Counted from the first letter of the stretch, positions 8,224 to 16,394 are shown. The stretch: DNA of 64,000 nt from Campylobacter sp. RM16187 (GCF_025319965.1 NZ_CP012549.1:434001-498000), one strand, 5' to 3'. The notes: generated from the sequence alone by a model not told the origin. Numbers and translations: made by a program.

Positions 8224-8565
8224 TTAAGCTATGTCGATTTCAGAAATATTTATAACAAATACTTCATCAAACTTAACGTTGTTAAATGTTACATCTTGTA
8301 AAGCGGTTCTGATTTCACTCTCCTTAAGCCCTGCCTTACCGTAAAAGGTAATTGTGTGCTTACGACCTGCCGCACTCTTGCCTGTAACTGTTACTCTTAA
8401 TACTTTTGCTTCTACCTCATTACCTTGTGTAGCTTCAACTTCATAAACGCTATAAGTTCCTTCTAGGTGATTATCGCAAAAAGTCTTAGCTGTTGCACCG
8501 TCCGCAGGAAGCGCAAAGCCAAAAGTTCGCCCTGCTAATTGATTTCTTATTAATGATTTAGCCAT
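8224..8565 (-). CDS. Unrecognised 113-residue protein, possible structural or ssDNA-binding protein
   Basis: Soluble, beta-rich composition with alternating Val, Thr and Lys (KVLRVTVTGKSAAGRKHTITFYG), no signal peptide. A GGGG-containing ribosome binding site precedes the ATG. It lies just downstream of a protein of equal size and both follow the large hairpin region, an arrangement of strongly expressed phage genes. An OB-fold ssDNA-binding protein or a small coat protein would both fit; I cannot choose from sequence alone. Confidence 0.55.
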   Translation of the reverse strand: MAKSLIRNQLAGRTFGFALPADGATAKTFCDNHLEGTYSVYEVEATQGNEVEAKVLRVTVTGKSAAGRKHTITFYGKAGLKESEIRTALQDVTFNNVKFDEVFVINISEIDIA

Positions 8566-8575
8566 TTCTTACCCC

Positions 8576-8923
8576 TTATTTGTCAAATTTTAGTGTAACG
8601 TATTCGCACTTGATAGCTTCAGTATAAGAGCTATCAAATTTACCCTTAATATCTGCCACCATTTCTGGATATTCAGAAGCTGTTTTAACGTGAGGTAATG
8701 TAAACATTGTAGACATTCTGCCGTTAGCATCTCTATCGCCTACGACAAAAACCTTTTTATTTAAAGGGTTTGGAATAGCATTTATAGCAACGCCACCATC
8801 GCCAACGCTTTTATATTTCTCAACCTTACCAGCCATTATATCGGCTAATTTTTGTTTGTCGCCATCACTGCCGACAACATCAACGCTTAAAGGTCTTAAC
8901 CCTTGAATTGTTTGTTTTAACAT
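8576..8923 (-). CDS. Unrecognised 115-residue protein, possible structural protein
   Basis: Soluble, no signal peptide or membrane segment, with the mixed composition of a globular protein (DGDKQKLADI, KKVFVVGDRDANG). A strong GGAG ribosome binding site seven bases before the ATG suggests high expression. It is first after the 355-base hairpin region and is followed after ten bases by another protein of nearly the same size. A coat or accessory capsid role is inferred from position only. Confidence 0.55.
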   Translation of the reverse strand: MLKQTIQGLRPLSVDVVGSDGDKQKLADIMAGKVEKYKSVGDGGVAINAIPNPLNKKVFVVGDRDANGRMSTMFTLPHVKTASEYPEMVADIKGKFDSSYTEAIKCEYVTLKFDK

Positions 8924-9277
8924 TTTCTTTACTCCTTGAGTTTTGTATTATGTTGTATATATACACTTGAAATTGTAGGTTAAAGCGTTCAAAGTTGCAA
9001 AACTACTTTATAGAACGCCGACAGCTTCGACTTTTTAGAGTTATGGATTACAACTTTATAAGCAATCAAACTTAATAAAATCTCTCATTTTTTCCTATTG
9101 TGGAGAATACCGCGCCTAAACTGGTGCTTCGCTGACGGCTTAAAAAGCTTTACTGCGCGCAGAGCGCTTGAAAGCTTTTTGATCGCCCTAAGCTCCGCAC
9201 AAAGTTAAGGCGCAACAGCCCACAACTAGGAAAAGAATGAGAGATAATGAGCTTTTTAGGGAGAGGGAAATTAATTA
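8924..9277. other. Phage-like element intergenic region with nested hairpins
   Basis: The only large gap inside the block. It contains a small hairpin (GCGTTC 8985-8990 with GAACGC 9013-9018) and a large nested inverted repeat at 9081-9244. In small ssDNA phages the single long intergenic region carries the replication origins and packaging signal, and this one looks the same. Confidence 0.6.
9081..9244. repeat. Large nested inverted repeat, candidate origin or packaging signal
   Basis: Arms of about 40 bases (9081-9119 and 9205-9244) match as an inverted repeat with few mismatches, starting TCTCTCATT and ending AATGAGAGA. Inside, AAAAAGCTTT (9142-9151) pairs with AAAGCTTTTT (9171-9180) around a GC-rich loop with further GCGC pairing. 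A 160-base fold of this type is far beyond a normal terminator. It lies between two gene groups of the phage-like block. Confidence 0.75.
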
Positions 9278-9733
9278 TTAAAAACAAGAAGGACGCATAT
9301 TTTTACCGAATAAAAGGTTCTCTATAAATTCGCCATAACCATCATAAATTTTAATATCAAATCTTACATTAGAGTAAAAGGAAGCTTTAAAAACAGGATT
9401 ATTACAAAAAAGCCTTAAAATCCCTCGCTTAAATTCAGCATAATTATCCTTATCTATCTTAAAAACAGGATTTAAAATATTCTTTTTTCTTGAATAACTA
9501 AGAGAGAAAGAACCAGAAAAGAGATTACCAGAACAAGAAGAAGAATAGGAAGTATAAGAACTAAAATATTTATATTTAACAAGAGAAAATTCATCACTAT
9601 CGAGATACTTGCAAAGAAAACTAGTAACATCCTGAGAAGACATAGTAGAAAATTTAGATTTAAAATAACCAAATTCTGAATCTGAACCGAACAAAAAAAT
9701 AGAAAATAAAAAGAAAAATATAATTTTATTCAT
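9278..9733 (-). CDS. Unrecognised exported protein
   Basis: 151 residues starting with a clear signal peptide (MNKIIFFFLFSIFLFG). The rest is rich in Ser, Phe and Tyr and has four Cys (near LCKYL, SSCSG, FCNN and the C-terminal PSCF) that could form disulphides in the periplasm. I do not recognise the family. In the phage-like block it may be a coat or assembly factor. The hairpin region starts directly after its stop. Confidence 0.6.
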   Translation of the reverse strand: MNKIIFFFLFSIFLFGSDSEFGYFKSKFSTMSSQDVTSFLCKYLDSDEFSLVKYKYFSSYTSYSSSCSGNLFSGSFSLSYSRKKNILNPVFKIDKDNYAEFKRGILRLFCNNPVFKASFYSNVRFDIKIYDGYGEFIENLLFGKNMRPSCF

Positions 9734-9781
9734 AATTAATAATTATAAACAAAAAAAAATAAAATAAAACTTAATAAAAAA

Positions 9782-10138
9782 TCATTCCATAAACAAAGAA
9801 CAAGATACTTCATCAATTTTCATTCCGCCAACTTCCAAATGTGTTTTAATAAGATTAGATAGTTTTGACTCGGTCATAGTCTTTTTAACATTGTGTAACA
9901 ATACTTGCTTACTCCTACGATTACCATTTTTACAAAAAGCCTTATATTGCTTATAATAAGTAAAATCATCGATAGGCGGTGTCGTTTCTTCATCTTCAAA
10001 ATGAACCTCATAAATATATTTAATTTTAGCAGTTGAAGCCGCAGCTAAAAAAGCTTGCAAGCTTGATAAGCTTTTAGCCTCAAGCGTTGAAGTTATTACG
10101 CGGTTTCCTTGCTGTTGAGTTACTTTATAGATAGGCAT
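9782..10138 (-). CDS. Unrecognised small soluble protein
   Basis: 118 residues, N-terminal half beta-like (MPIYKVTQQQGNRVI), C-terminal half basic (KNGNRRSKQVLLHNVKK). Its ATG overlaps the stop of the upstream gene by one base (TAATG), so translation is probably coupled. The basic half could bind nucleic acid. No family recognised. Confidence 0.55.
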   Translation of the reverse strand: MPIYKVTQQQGNRVITSTLEAKSLSSLQAFLAAASTAKIKYIYEVHFEDEETTPPIDDFTYYKQYKAFCKNGNRRSKQVLLHNVKKTMTESKLSNLIKTHLEVGGMKIDEVSCSLFME

Positions 10139-10800
10139 TATTTTGGCTCCTTTTCAATCATAAATTGACCTTTATTAGCAAGATTAGTATAAGAAGTAAA
10201 GTTACTCAAACAACCCCTCTTAAAAAAATCAGTAAAAAAACGATATAACCAAGCACGAAGGGCAACTAAAAATTCATCATAAGTATAACTAACAGCATAG
10301 TTATTAATATTATACCCATCATCGGAATAATAAAAATAATCAGGAGAAAACAAAGAATCAAATCTATTCATTAAGACATCAAGAACTTCAGAAATTTTAT
10401 CAGAAGTAAAGTCAGACCAAGAAAACTGCAAACGGTCATAAACCCCATCAGGATAAGCATTAAAATGCTTGCCAACATTAACCCCCAAATATTCAGGCTT
10501 CAAAAAATCGATAATAATATAATCATAAGGAGAAAGGGGAAAAGGAATATCAATAAGATTATTCATATCACCAATATAACGATGAAAAACACAAGTTATA
10601 TAAATATAATCAGAATGCCAATAAGGAGAAGTAGGAGTAGCTAACTTATCAATAGTAGCGCCGATAGGATAAATAAATCTTTTATAAAGAATATTATTAA
10701 AATAACATTCGTCCTGATGAACATAAGCATTTCGACCTAAAAGAAAATTGGGAACATAAATATAATCAGGCTTACAACAATGACACAACAAAGAAACCAT
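10138..10800 (-). CDS. Unrecognised Tyr/Phe-rich protein
   Basis: 220 residues with very high Tyr, Phe and Asp content and no P-loop, so it is not a Zot/pI assembly ATPase. Three Cys lie near the N-terminus (LLCHCC) and another in FKRGCLSN. There is no clear signal peptide. It overlaps both neighbours by one base (TAATG). A structural role in the particle is possible. Confidence 0.5.
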   Translation of the reverse strand: MVSLLCHCCKPDYIYVPNFLLGRNAYVHQDECYFNNILYKRFIYPIGATIDKLATPTSPYWHSDYIYITCVFHRYIGDMNNLIDIPFPLSPYDYIIIDFLKPEYLGVNVGKHFNAYPDGVYDRLQFSWSDFTSDKISEVLDVLMNRFDSLFSPDYFYYSDDGYNINNYAVSYTYDEFLVALRAWLYRFFTDFFKRGCLSNFTSYTNLANKGQFMIEKEPK

Positions 10801-11027
10801 TATTCAACTTTACCTAAAATACCTACACAAAGAAGTTTTAAAAGACGATTAGTTTCCTTAAGTTGTATTTGATTTTCAGAAACTTTAAGGGATATTTCAT
10901 CTAAAACGGCTTTATTATCGGCAGGATTATTTTCAAGAATTTTATCACCAATAATCTTTAGATTTGAACTAATAGTATTTAAAACCTCCATTTCCTGATT
11001 AAAAGCATTTACACAATCTAAAGCCAT
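10800..11027 (-). CDS. Small helical protein
   Basis: 75 residues, mostly helical with heptad-like Leu and Ile spacing (LKIIGDKILENNPADNKAVL), no signal peptide. It sits two bases from the upstream gene and overlaps the next by one. Family unknown. Confidence 0.5.
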   Translation of the reverse strand: MALDCVNAFNQEMEVLNTISSNLKIIGDKILENNPADNKAVLDEISLKVSENQIQLKETNRLLKLLCVGILGKVE

Positions 11028-11029
11028 AA

Positions 11030-11797
11030 TTAACCCCCTATCTTTTTATCTTTACCATTTAAATAACCTAAACCATTAAGCATTGTCATAAATTGCTCAG
11101 ATAGCCCAGTTATATTACCCGAATCATCTTTTACATACATGAACTCAGCTATTTTATTTAATGATTCAATATCAACTTCAGCACTTCCGCCAGTAATTCT
11201 GCGTATTATCTCTTTATCGGCAGCGGTAAATTTAGATGTTAAAATTTTAAAAAGTAGTGTTTGGTTAAAGCTGTCGGCTTTAGCTTTTGCATAAGCTAAT
11301 TGCTGGTCTTTGGAGTGCATTAAATGTTCGTGCTGCTGAAGAGATACATTAGCTCGATGATAATATTGATTTGCGTTTTGTTGAGCATTAAAAGCGGCAT
11401 TAGCACCATTAACCACAGCATTTGAAAAATTTGCTTTAGCTTCAGTAGAAATACCAAGCACATTAGCAAGCATTCCAACCTTAACACCTTTCTTAAACTT
11501 ATTCAAAAGCCCCTTGGCCTTATTCATCATATTACCTAAAATGGCACCAAGTAAAGTAATTACAACCGCTAAAATTTTGCCTATAACCGCCTCTTGTTTT
11601 TGAATATAAATCATTAAAGCGGAACTAAACATAATCGTAATACCGCTGTTAATAGCCTCTTTAAGTATTCCATCGTCCATTCCGTTTGCCTTAAGACGTT
11701 GTAAAACCTCATTATAAGCAACGTTATAGGTTAAATCCTCAAACATTTCATCAATGCCGAGTTTTAATATACGTGTAGCGTTATTATCATTTGCCAT
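11030..11797 (-). CDS. Membrane-associated, Gln/Asn/Ala-rich protein, pilot-like
   Basis: 255 residues. A hydrophobic double segment (about residues 48-95, with IGKILAVVITLLGAILGNMM) is followed by an Ala/Asn/Gln-rich helical stretch (NAAFNAQQNANQYYHR). That layout recalls DNA pilot or membrane-penetration proteins of small phages, but no homology can be shown by eye. Its start overlaps the end of the 46-residue membrane protein by 11 bases. Confidence 0.5.
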   Translation of the reverse strand: MANDNNATRILKLGIDEMFEDLTYNVAYNEVLQRLKANGMDDGILKEAINSGITIMFSSALMIYIQKQEAVIGKILAVVITLLGAILGNMMNKAKGLLNKFKKGVKVGMLANVLGISTEAKANFSNAVVNGANAAFNAQQNANQYYHRANVSLQQHEHLMHSKDQQLAYAKAKADSFNQTLLFKILTSKFTAADKEIIRRITGGSAEVDIESLNKIAEFMYVKDDSGNITGLSEQFMTMLNGLGYLNGKDKKIGG

Positions 11798-11927
11798 TAT
11801 TTAGCCTTTGCTCTTGAACGAAATCCATATCAATTTGACCAGGAAGTTTAAAAAAATAATTAAACGCAAGAACAGCGATAACAATAAAAACAATAGAAAG
11901 AATTAAATTAAAAATTTCTTTTGTCAT
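11787..11927 (-). CDS. 46-residue single-pass membrane protein
   Basis: A short ORF: ATG at 11927 after GGAG, one membrane segment (FNLILSIVFIVIAVLAFNYF), then FFKLPGQIDMDFVQEQR. The tail resembles the last residues of the upstream 332-residue protein (LFKFPLPGEIDREFMK), so both carry an FK-x-PG-(E/Q)-ID motif. It could be a small coat or anchor protein. It overlaps the next gene by 11 bases. Confidence 0.65.
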   Translation of the reverse strand: MTKEIFNLILSIVFIVIAVLAFNYFFKLPGQIDMDFVQEQRLNNGK

Positions 11928-11939
11928 AAAAAAACTCCT

Positions 11940-12938
11940 TTATTTCATAAATTCTCTATCAATTTCACCAGGAAGCGGAAATTTAAATAACTCTGTTATA
12001 TCAGGCAAATTACCGAACAAATCATCTATATCGCTACCATCAAGCTCGAAATTATTCGTATCCGTAGCCGTTTTAGCTTGCGTGATATTCTTAACCGTTT
12101 GTGCGTCCCTAGGACTTAAATTTGCTACATCTTGGCCGTCAAGGTCTTTAATCGTTTGCGGCTTTTTCTCGTAGTCGTGTCGGTCTTTTTCGATGTCTAA
12201 TAGCCCCTTACCATTTTCAGAAATTTTAGCCAAATCCTCCTTAACAGTAGCTAGTTTGTCTAAGCTACCCTTTAAAGAGTTAACAGAGGCTGAAATATCG
12301 CCTTTTTCATTACTTCGAGCAATAGACGCAGACCCCTTAGCAACCTCTTTAGCAAGATTATCAAGAGAACGCTTAAAAGACCGCTCAAGAGAATCCAAAC
12401 CACGAGAAATTTTATTTAATTCCGTAGTCTGTCCGACCTTAGAAGTAAGATTTTTTAAAATCTCGTTTTGTTTAGAAATTTCACCAATAAGACCACCGCC
12501 GGAGCTCGAACCATTATTAGGCGGCGAGGAAGGTGGTGGCGGCGTATCAGTCTGCGGTTTCTCAGGATTTTCTAGTTTAGGCTTATCAGCATTATTTGCC
12601 TCTTTGAACGCAGGAGTTGAACCAATACCAGATGATGTACGAATTTCGCCAAAAGCGCGCTTACTATTAGAAGCATTACCACCCCTATTAATGATAGTTA
12701 TAGTAGCGTCAACACCACCTATACCGCCCATTTCAACATTAGAATTAATAGGGTCTCCATTTTCATCGACATATTGAATATCACCACTTAAACTTACTCC
12801 AGTTTCTTTATTCTCAAAAACGCCATCATCATTTAAATAAAAATCCCCTTCGTGCTTTTTATCAGGCGTAAGACCATCAGCTACGACATTACCGTCTTTA
12901 TCAAACATACGCCACGAATAAAAATTCTCAACAGCCAT
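11940..12938 (-). CDS. Multi-domain protein with Pro/Gly linker, minor coat or adsorption-like
   Basis: 332 residues. The first 100 residues are beta-like (FYSWRMFDKDGNVV). A Pro/Ser/Gly linker lies near 135-155 (PPPPSSPP, SSSGGG). The rest is helical, with Lys/Leu/Ser repeats that could form a coiled coil. No signal peptide or membrane segment is seen. Domain-linker-domain layout with glycine linkers recalls minor coat proteins that contact the host. The C-terminal motif is shared with the small membrane protein downstream. The function is inferred. Confidence 0.55.
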   Translation of the reverse strand: MAVENFYSWRMFDKDGNVVADGLTPDKKHEGDFYLNDDGVFENKETGVSLSGDIQYVDENGDPINSNVEMGGIGGVDATITIINRGGNASNSKRAFGEIRTSSGIGSTPAFKEANNADKPKLENPEKPQTDTPPPPSSPPNNGSSSGGGLIGEISKQNEILKNLTSKVGQTTELNKISRGLDSLERSFKRSLDNLAKEVAKGSASIARSNEKGDISASVNSLKGSLDKLATVKEDLAKISENGKGLLDIEKDRHDYEKKPQTIKDLDGQDVANLSPRDAQTVKNITQAKTATDTNNFELDGSDIDDLFGNLPDITELFKFPLPGEIDREFMK

Positions 12939-12949
12939 ATAACACCCCC

Positions 12950-13351
12950 TTAAGGAACAACATCACCACTATTTTCACCACTATTATTTTCACCACCACC
13001 AGACGGAGCAGAATTAGGTTTTTGCATAACATATACAGCAGGCAAAACATAAAGTGGCTGACGACCATCTGCACCGCTATGCTTTGAATTTAAAGCAGAT
13101 TTATCAGCGTCACTATGAGGAACAAGACCGTAAAAAATACCAAAATCACTTTTTGAAATTTGCGCCATCAAACTAAAAGCAACACGAAATTCACTCTTAT
13201 CAATAGTGCAGATAACGTGCTGTCCATCAAAATAAGAACCACAATCACCATTTAAACTAATAGCGGTAAAATTAAAACCAAAATCAGAAGTACTGCTATT
13301 AGTACAACCACCATTATCACCGTTTTCGTCATCAGGAAGAACTACTGGCAT
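12950..13351 (-). CDS. Unrecognised protein with Gly/Asn-rich tail
   Basis: 133 residues, three Cys in the first half (GGCTNS, GDCGSYF, VICTI) and a Gly/Ser/Asn/Glu tail (PSGGGENNSGENSG). GGAG precedes the ATG. It is 11 bases upstream of the 332-residue protein. A particle component is plausible; no family is recognised. Confidence 0.5.
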   Translation of the reverse strand: MPVVLPDDENGDNGGCTNSSTSDFGFNFTAISLNGDCGSYFDGQHVICTIDKSEFRVAFSLMAQISKSDFGIFYGLVPHSDADKSALNSKHSGADGRQPLYVLPAVYVMQKPNSAPSGGGENNSGENSGDVVP

Positions 13352-13361
13352 TTTTTACTCC

Positions 13362-13691
13362 TTATGAAATTACTTTATAAAACTTATCAAGCGACTTATC
13401 TATAACTTTTAGGTTATCACTTAATAACTCAAGTTGTTTATAGTCTATCGGTTGACCCTCTTTAGCACGATTAGCAATATCGTTTAAAGCTTCACTAGTC
13501 GCTGTTAAGCCTAACACAACAGTTTCAGCGTCTTTATCGTCTATTTTTGAAATTTCATCTAAAACTTCACTTGCTAGAACAATCGGAACACTTGCCTTAG
13601 GCAAAAAAATAGAAGCCAAAGCCCCTAAACCTTTAACAATAGGATTTACTTTATCGGTAAAATCCGCTAACTTTTCTTTGTTAATTGACAT
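13362..13691 (-). CDS. Unrecognised small helical protein
   Basis: 109 residues with a hydrophobic stretch near residues 18-40 (VKGLGALASIFLPKASVPIVLA) and helical rest. It may touch the membrane. It lies ten bases before the next gene. No family recognised. Confidence 0.5.
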   Translation of the reverse strand: MSINKEKLADFTDKVNPIVKGLGALASIFLPKASVPIVLASEVLDEISKIDDKDAETVVLGLTATSEALNDIANRAKEGQPIDYKQLELLSDNLKVIDKSLDKFYKVIS

Positions 13692-13696
13692 TTTTA

Positions 13697-13822
13697 CTAT
13701 AAATTTAATACATTTTCTTTAATTGCGAAGAGATACCTATTACCTCTAACAAGATAATAACCAAAGCTATCGGCAACTTTTGAAAGATTAATTTGATAAC
13801 TTTGTAATCTGTATTCATTCAT
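13697..13822 (-). CDS. Putative 41-residue protein
   Basis: ATG at 13822 overlaps the stop of the upstream gene as ATGA, and the frame ends five bases before the next gene. The product (MNEYRLQSYQINLSK to ENVLNL) has ordinary protein composition. An alternative 38-codon hydrophobic frame starts at 13818; the four-base overlap favours the 41-residue one. Confidence 0.4.
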   Translation of the reverse strand: MNEYRLQSYQINLSKVADSFGYYLVRGNRYLFAIKENVLNL

Positions 13823-14010
13823 AACCCTATCAATAGCCAAGAACCTTTTTTTATATGGCGACCACTTGAAAGATAAAAAACATTATCAGCCCTTTTAAAA
13901 AAAGCTTCTTTAATTTTAGGATTATTAAAATCAACGCAAATTTTATAATCACCGTTTTTAAAAAAATCCTCGAGAACCTGAATTAAAATACCATTTAAAT
14001 TAATATTCAT
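13819..14010 (-). CDS. Unrecognised 63-residue protein
   Basis: Starts inside the last codons of the rep gene (11-base overlap) and ends in an ATGA overlap with the next short frame, so it is embedded in the operon. It is a small soluble protein of mixed charge with no known motif. Confidence 0.45.
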   Translation of the reverse strand: MNINLNGILIQVLEDFFKNGDYKICVDFNNPKIKEAFFKRADNVFYLSSGRHIKKGSWLLIGL

Positions 14011-15454
14011 TATCTAGCCTTTGAGATTTTAAAATTGTTAAAGCGTCTATAATAGGCTTTTTATAATCATCGTTTTGAATATTTTTAAGAGCAATAATAA
14101 ACTGGTCTAAAGCAAAATAAACCAAACTAGAATAAGGATTTATAATATCTAAGCCATTATCATTAATAACTTTTTCGTTATCGTTAAAAGAGCCTGCAAG
14201 CTTACTAAGTCCGTATTCGTGAAGATTAAGCCCTTGCTTATCTAAATCTTTTTTAACTTCATCAAGGACAAGTAAAAAATTGTTATGTTCATAACCAAGA
14301 TTTGTATAAACAGCAGATATAAAAGCTTTAAGAGCCTTTTTAGCTTTTTTTAAATCCCTTGACTTAATAAAGTCGTGTTTGCTTAGATGTTTAAATTTTA
14401 AGTTATCCCAATTAGCAAGATAATCCCAAAATTTAAAGCGGTTGTTATCGTCCTCCGCACGCTGATAAATTTTACGAACACTACCCGCAAGTATTGTATT
14501 AGAGCTTATACGCTCCCTTTCATCGTCCGTTAAATCATACCATTTACAAATTTTAAGACCGTCAAGCCAAAAAGAGCCAAGATTATTAAATACAAAACTT
14601 ACCTCGTCAATGGTATTTAGAGGAATAAGCCTTTTAAGCATTAATCTGCCAAATTCTACCTCGTGGCGGAATACGCATATATCCCTTTCGATGTTAAATC
14701 CGTTAAGCTCCCACTTTGTAAAAATTAAGTTTGAGATGTTTTGATTTTGTATCTGTTTGATTTTGTCATAGACTCTAAACATATGAGGACTTTTACCAAA
14801 GCTCATACCCTCAAAGCGATTAAAACGCATAAAGTTATTAACGTTTATATCGCTTATGGATATTAGCCCTTTTACTTGCTCATCATCACTTAATAAATCA
14901 TCATCGCTCTTACTTGAAAGAACAGTATCGGAATAGCTACTTACCTTTTTAAGAGAACGGAAATTAAAAAAGTCGCTAGGAGTATATTTAATGCCTGTAA
15001 CATCAGAACATAAATCAAGGCGTAAAATTTTGATAGTGTATTTATCATCGAATATACTTGATAAAAAGCTTTTTACTTGCTCCATACAAAAGATATGACC
15101 GTATTTAAGCAGATAAACGGAGCGGAATTGTAATTTTATATGATAGATTCCTTTTGTATCAAAATCAGTATCGGAAACCGAAAAGAAAACATCATCATTT
15201 TTTACAAATCCAAAGTAATTAGCCATACCCTTTGAGCTTATAAAAAAATCGCCGTGATTTAAGCCTAATGACGACTTCACAACCTTATCGCCAAAAGCCT
15301 TAATATTTTGCGCTGATTCTTTAGCTAATCGAATCTTATTAACAAAACTCTTAAATTTAGTTTCAAAAATATCTTTATCACTGCAAAGAACACCTATAAC
15401 TAAGGTGTCTATTCCTTGATGAAGTATTTTAAGATTTTGCAAGTTGTAATTCAT
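14000..15454 (-). CDS. Rolling-circle replication initiator, Rep_trans type
   Basis: 484 residues. The segment YHIKLQFRSVYLLKYG followed by RLDLCSDVTG is the typical conserved block of the Rep_trans / RstA-like initiators of filamentous phages and small plasmids. These nick the double-strand origin through a Tyr and start rolling-circle replication. A basic C-terminal part contains ARG-LYS-rich helices (KHDFIKSRDLKKAKKALK). It follows the YopX-like gene by two bases. Longer than many initiators (about 350), with the additional residues at the C-terminus. The nick site is expected in a hairpin of this element. Confidence 0.78.
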   Translation of the reverse strand: MNYNLQNLKILHQGIDTLVIGVLCSDKDIFETKFKSFVNKIRLAKESAQNIKAFGDKVVKSSLGLNHGDFFISSKGMANYFGFVKNDDVFFSVSDTDFDTKGIYHIKLQFRSVYLLKYGHIFCMEQVKSFLSSIFDDKYTIKILRLDLCSDVTGIKYTPSDFFNFRSLKKVSSYSDTVLSSKSDDDLLSDDEQVKGLISISDINVNNFMRFNRFEGMSFGKSPHMFRVYDKIKQIQNQNISNLIFTKWELNGFNIERDICVFRHEVEFGRLMLKRLIPLNTIDEVSFVFNNLGSFWLDGLKICKWYDLTDDERERISSNTILAGSVRKIYQRAEDDNNRFKFWDYLANWDNLKFKHLSKHDFIKSRDLKKAKKALKAFISAVYTNLGYEHNNFLLVLDEVKKDLDKQGLNLHEYGLSKLAGSFNDNEKVINDNGLDIINPYSSLVYFALDQFIIALKNIQNDDYKKPIIDALTILKSQRLDNEY

Positions 15455-15456
15455 TG

Positions 15457-15843
15457 TTAAGCCTTATTTAACAGCTCGGAGTTTTCGTAGATGTTGCCGA
15501 TAATCTCAAAATCCCGCAGTAGCATTTGATTTAACCCGTAGCCGCCCGTGCCGTCATCCATAAGATAGGCGGCTAACACACCATCAAAAACAATAGAGTA
15601 GGTTTTAATGTCTCCTGTCTTTTTAATAATATCCCCCTCGTAAATTTCAACTCCGTTTTTGTCCCTTAAAAATGTACATTGCATGAGCTCAATATCTGTA
15701 AAACGTCTTAAATGAACATAAGAACGACTATTAGCAGACGTTGAATGAAATAAATCAGCTGTAAGGTCTGAAAAATCAATTCTAACAACTTTTCTAATTC
15801 TTTTTAACTTTTTATCCCACGCTCTAAATTTAATCTCTCTCAT
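15457..15843 (-). CDS. YopX-like phage protein
   Basis: 128 residues. The opening MREIKFRAWDKKLKRI and the later YEGDIIKK are the hallmark of the YopX family, common in phages and prophages; its job is not known. It sits two bases upstream of rep, and the hairpin gap 15858-15940 lies just upstream. Confidence 0.85.
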   Translation of the reverse strand: MREIKFRAWDKKLKRIRKVVRIDFSDLTADLFHSTSANSRSYVHLRRFTDIELMQCTFLRDKNGVEIYEGDIIKKTGDIKTYSIVFDGVLAAYLMDDGTGGYGLNQMLLRDFEIIGNIYENSELLNKA

Positions 15844-15857
15844 TCTCTTATCCTTTT

Positions 15858-15940
15858 AAGCTTAATTTCAGTGTTTGTCCCGCCTATACCACCTGATAGG
15901 CAGGGCGTCAGCAAAGCAAAACGCCCATAAAATCAAGCTT
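15858..15940. repeat. Nested and tandem GC-rich hairpins upstream of rep
   Basis: GCCTAT (15882-15887) pairs with ATAGGC (15896-15901) and GGGCGT (15903-15908) with ACGCCC (15921-15926), giving two hairpins in tandem. An outer AAGCTT arm pair (15858-15863 with 15935-15940) can close both. In an AT-rich phage operon this is a candidate replication origin or a transcription control point. Confidence 0.55.
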
Positions 15941-16373
15941 TTAAGCCCTCGAACTTTAACATAGCGGTTACAAACAGTTCAATAGCTGGAACAAACTTAT
16001 CAAATACAATTACAGGAGTGGAATTATAATTATCCTTATATAATCTGTATTCTATCTTGCCATTAGCAATATAAATTTCGCCCTCTTGTAGCTCTAAAAA
16101 TTGCTGTTGTGTAATTCTAGTTGTATGCTCCCCGCCTGTATTCATAGCAACGTAGGTTAAAGCATAACTATCTTCCCATTTTTGAATCTCGCCAAAATCA
16201 TCGATTATCGGATTACCGTCTTTATCTGTTTTGGCTTTGCCCTCAATTTTTTTAGTTTTAATAACCTTTATTCTTTGCTCGAACAAATCGTTAGATTGAT
16301 TAAGAGCGTTATAAATTTCTCTTGCTCTTTGCTCTTGCTCTGGTGTTGTAAGCGGTTGATTTTGCTTAGCCAT
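15933..16373 (-). CDS. Unrecognised early phage-like protein
   Basis: 146 residues, hydrophilic (MAKQNQPLTTPEQEQRAREI), good GGAG ribosome binding site. Its position between an HTH gene and rep is where small phages often have an ssDNA-binding protein, but I see no motif that proves it. The stop lies inside the outer arm of the hairpin region. Confidence 0.5.
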   Translation of the reverse strand: MAKQNQPLTTPEQEQRAREIYNALNQSNDLFEQRIKVIKTKKIEGKAKTDKDGNPIIDDFGEIQKWEDSYALTYVAMNTGGEHTTRITQQQFLELQEGEIYIANGKIEYRLYKDNYNSTPVIVFDKFVPAIELFVTAMLKFEGLKA

Positions 16374-16394
16374 TTCTTACTCCTTGAAATAAAA

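Noticed and set aside
9472-9672. Leu-rich minus-strand ORF inside the exported phage protein
   Set aside because: Same strand but other frame, low-complexity hydrophobic, no ribosome binding site; the longer frame has a proper signal peptide.
10138-10800. Possible Zot/pI assembly ATPase of a filamentous phage
   Set aside because: No Walker A or B motif and no membrane segment are present, so it cannot be assigned to that family.
12193-12777. Plus-strand ORF of 194 codons opposite the 332-residue phage protein
   Set aside because: It mirrors the sense gene, has Leu/Ser/Pro-biased composition and no ribosome binding site. The minus-strand gene has GGGGG-type spacing, overlap context and a domain layout.
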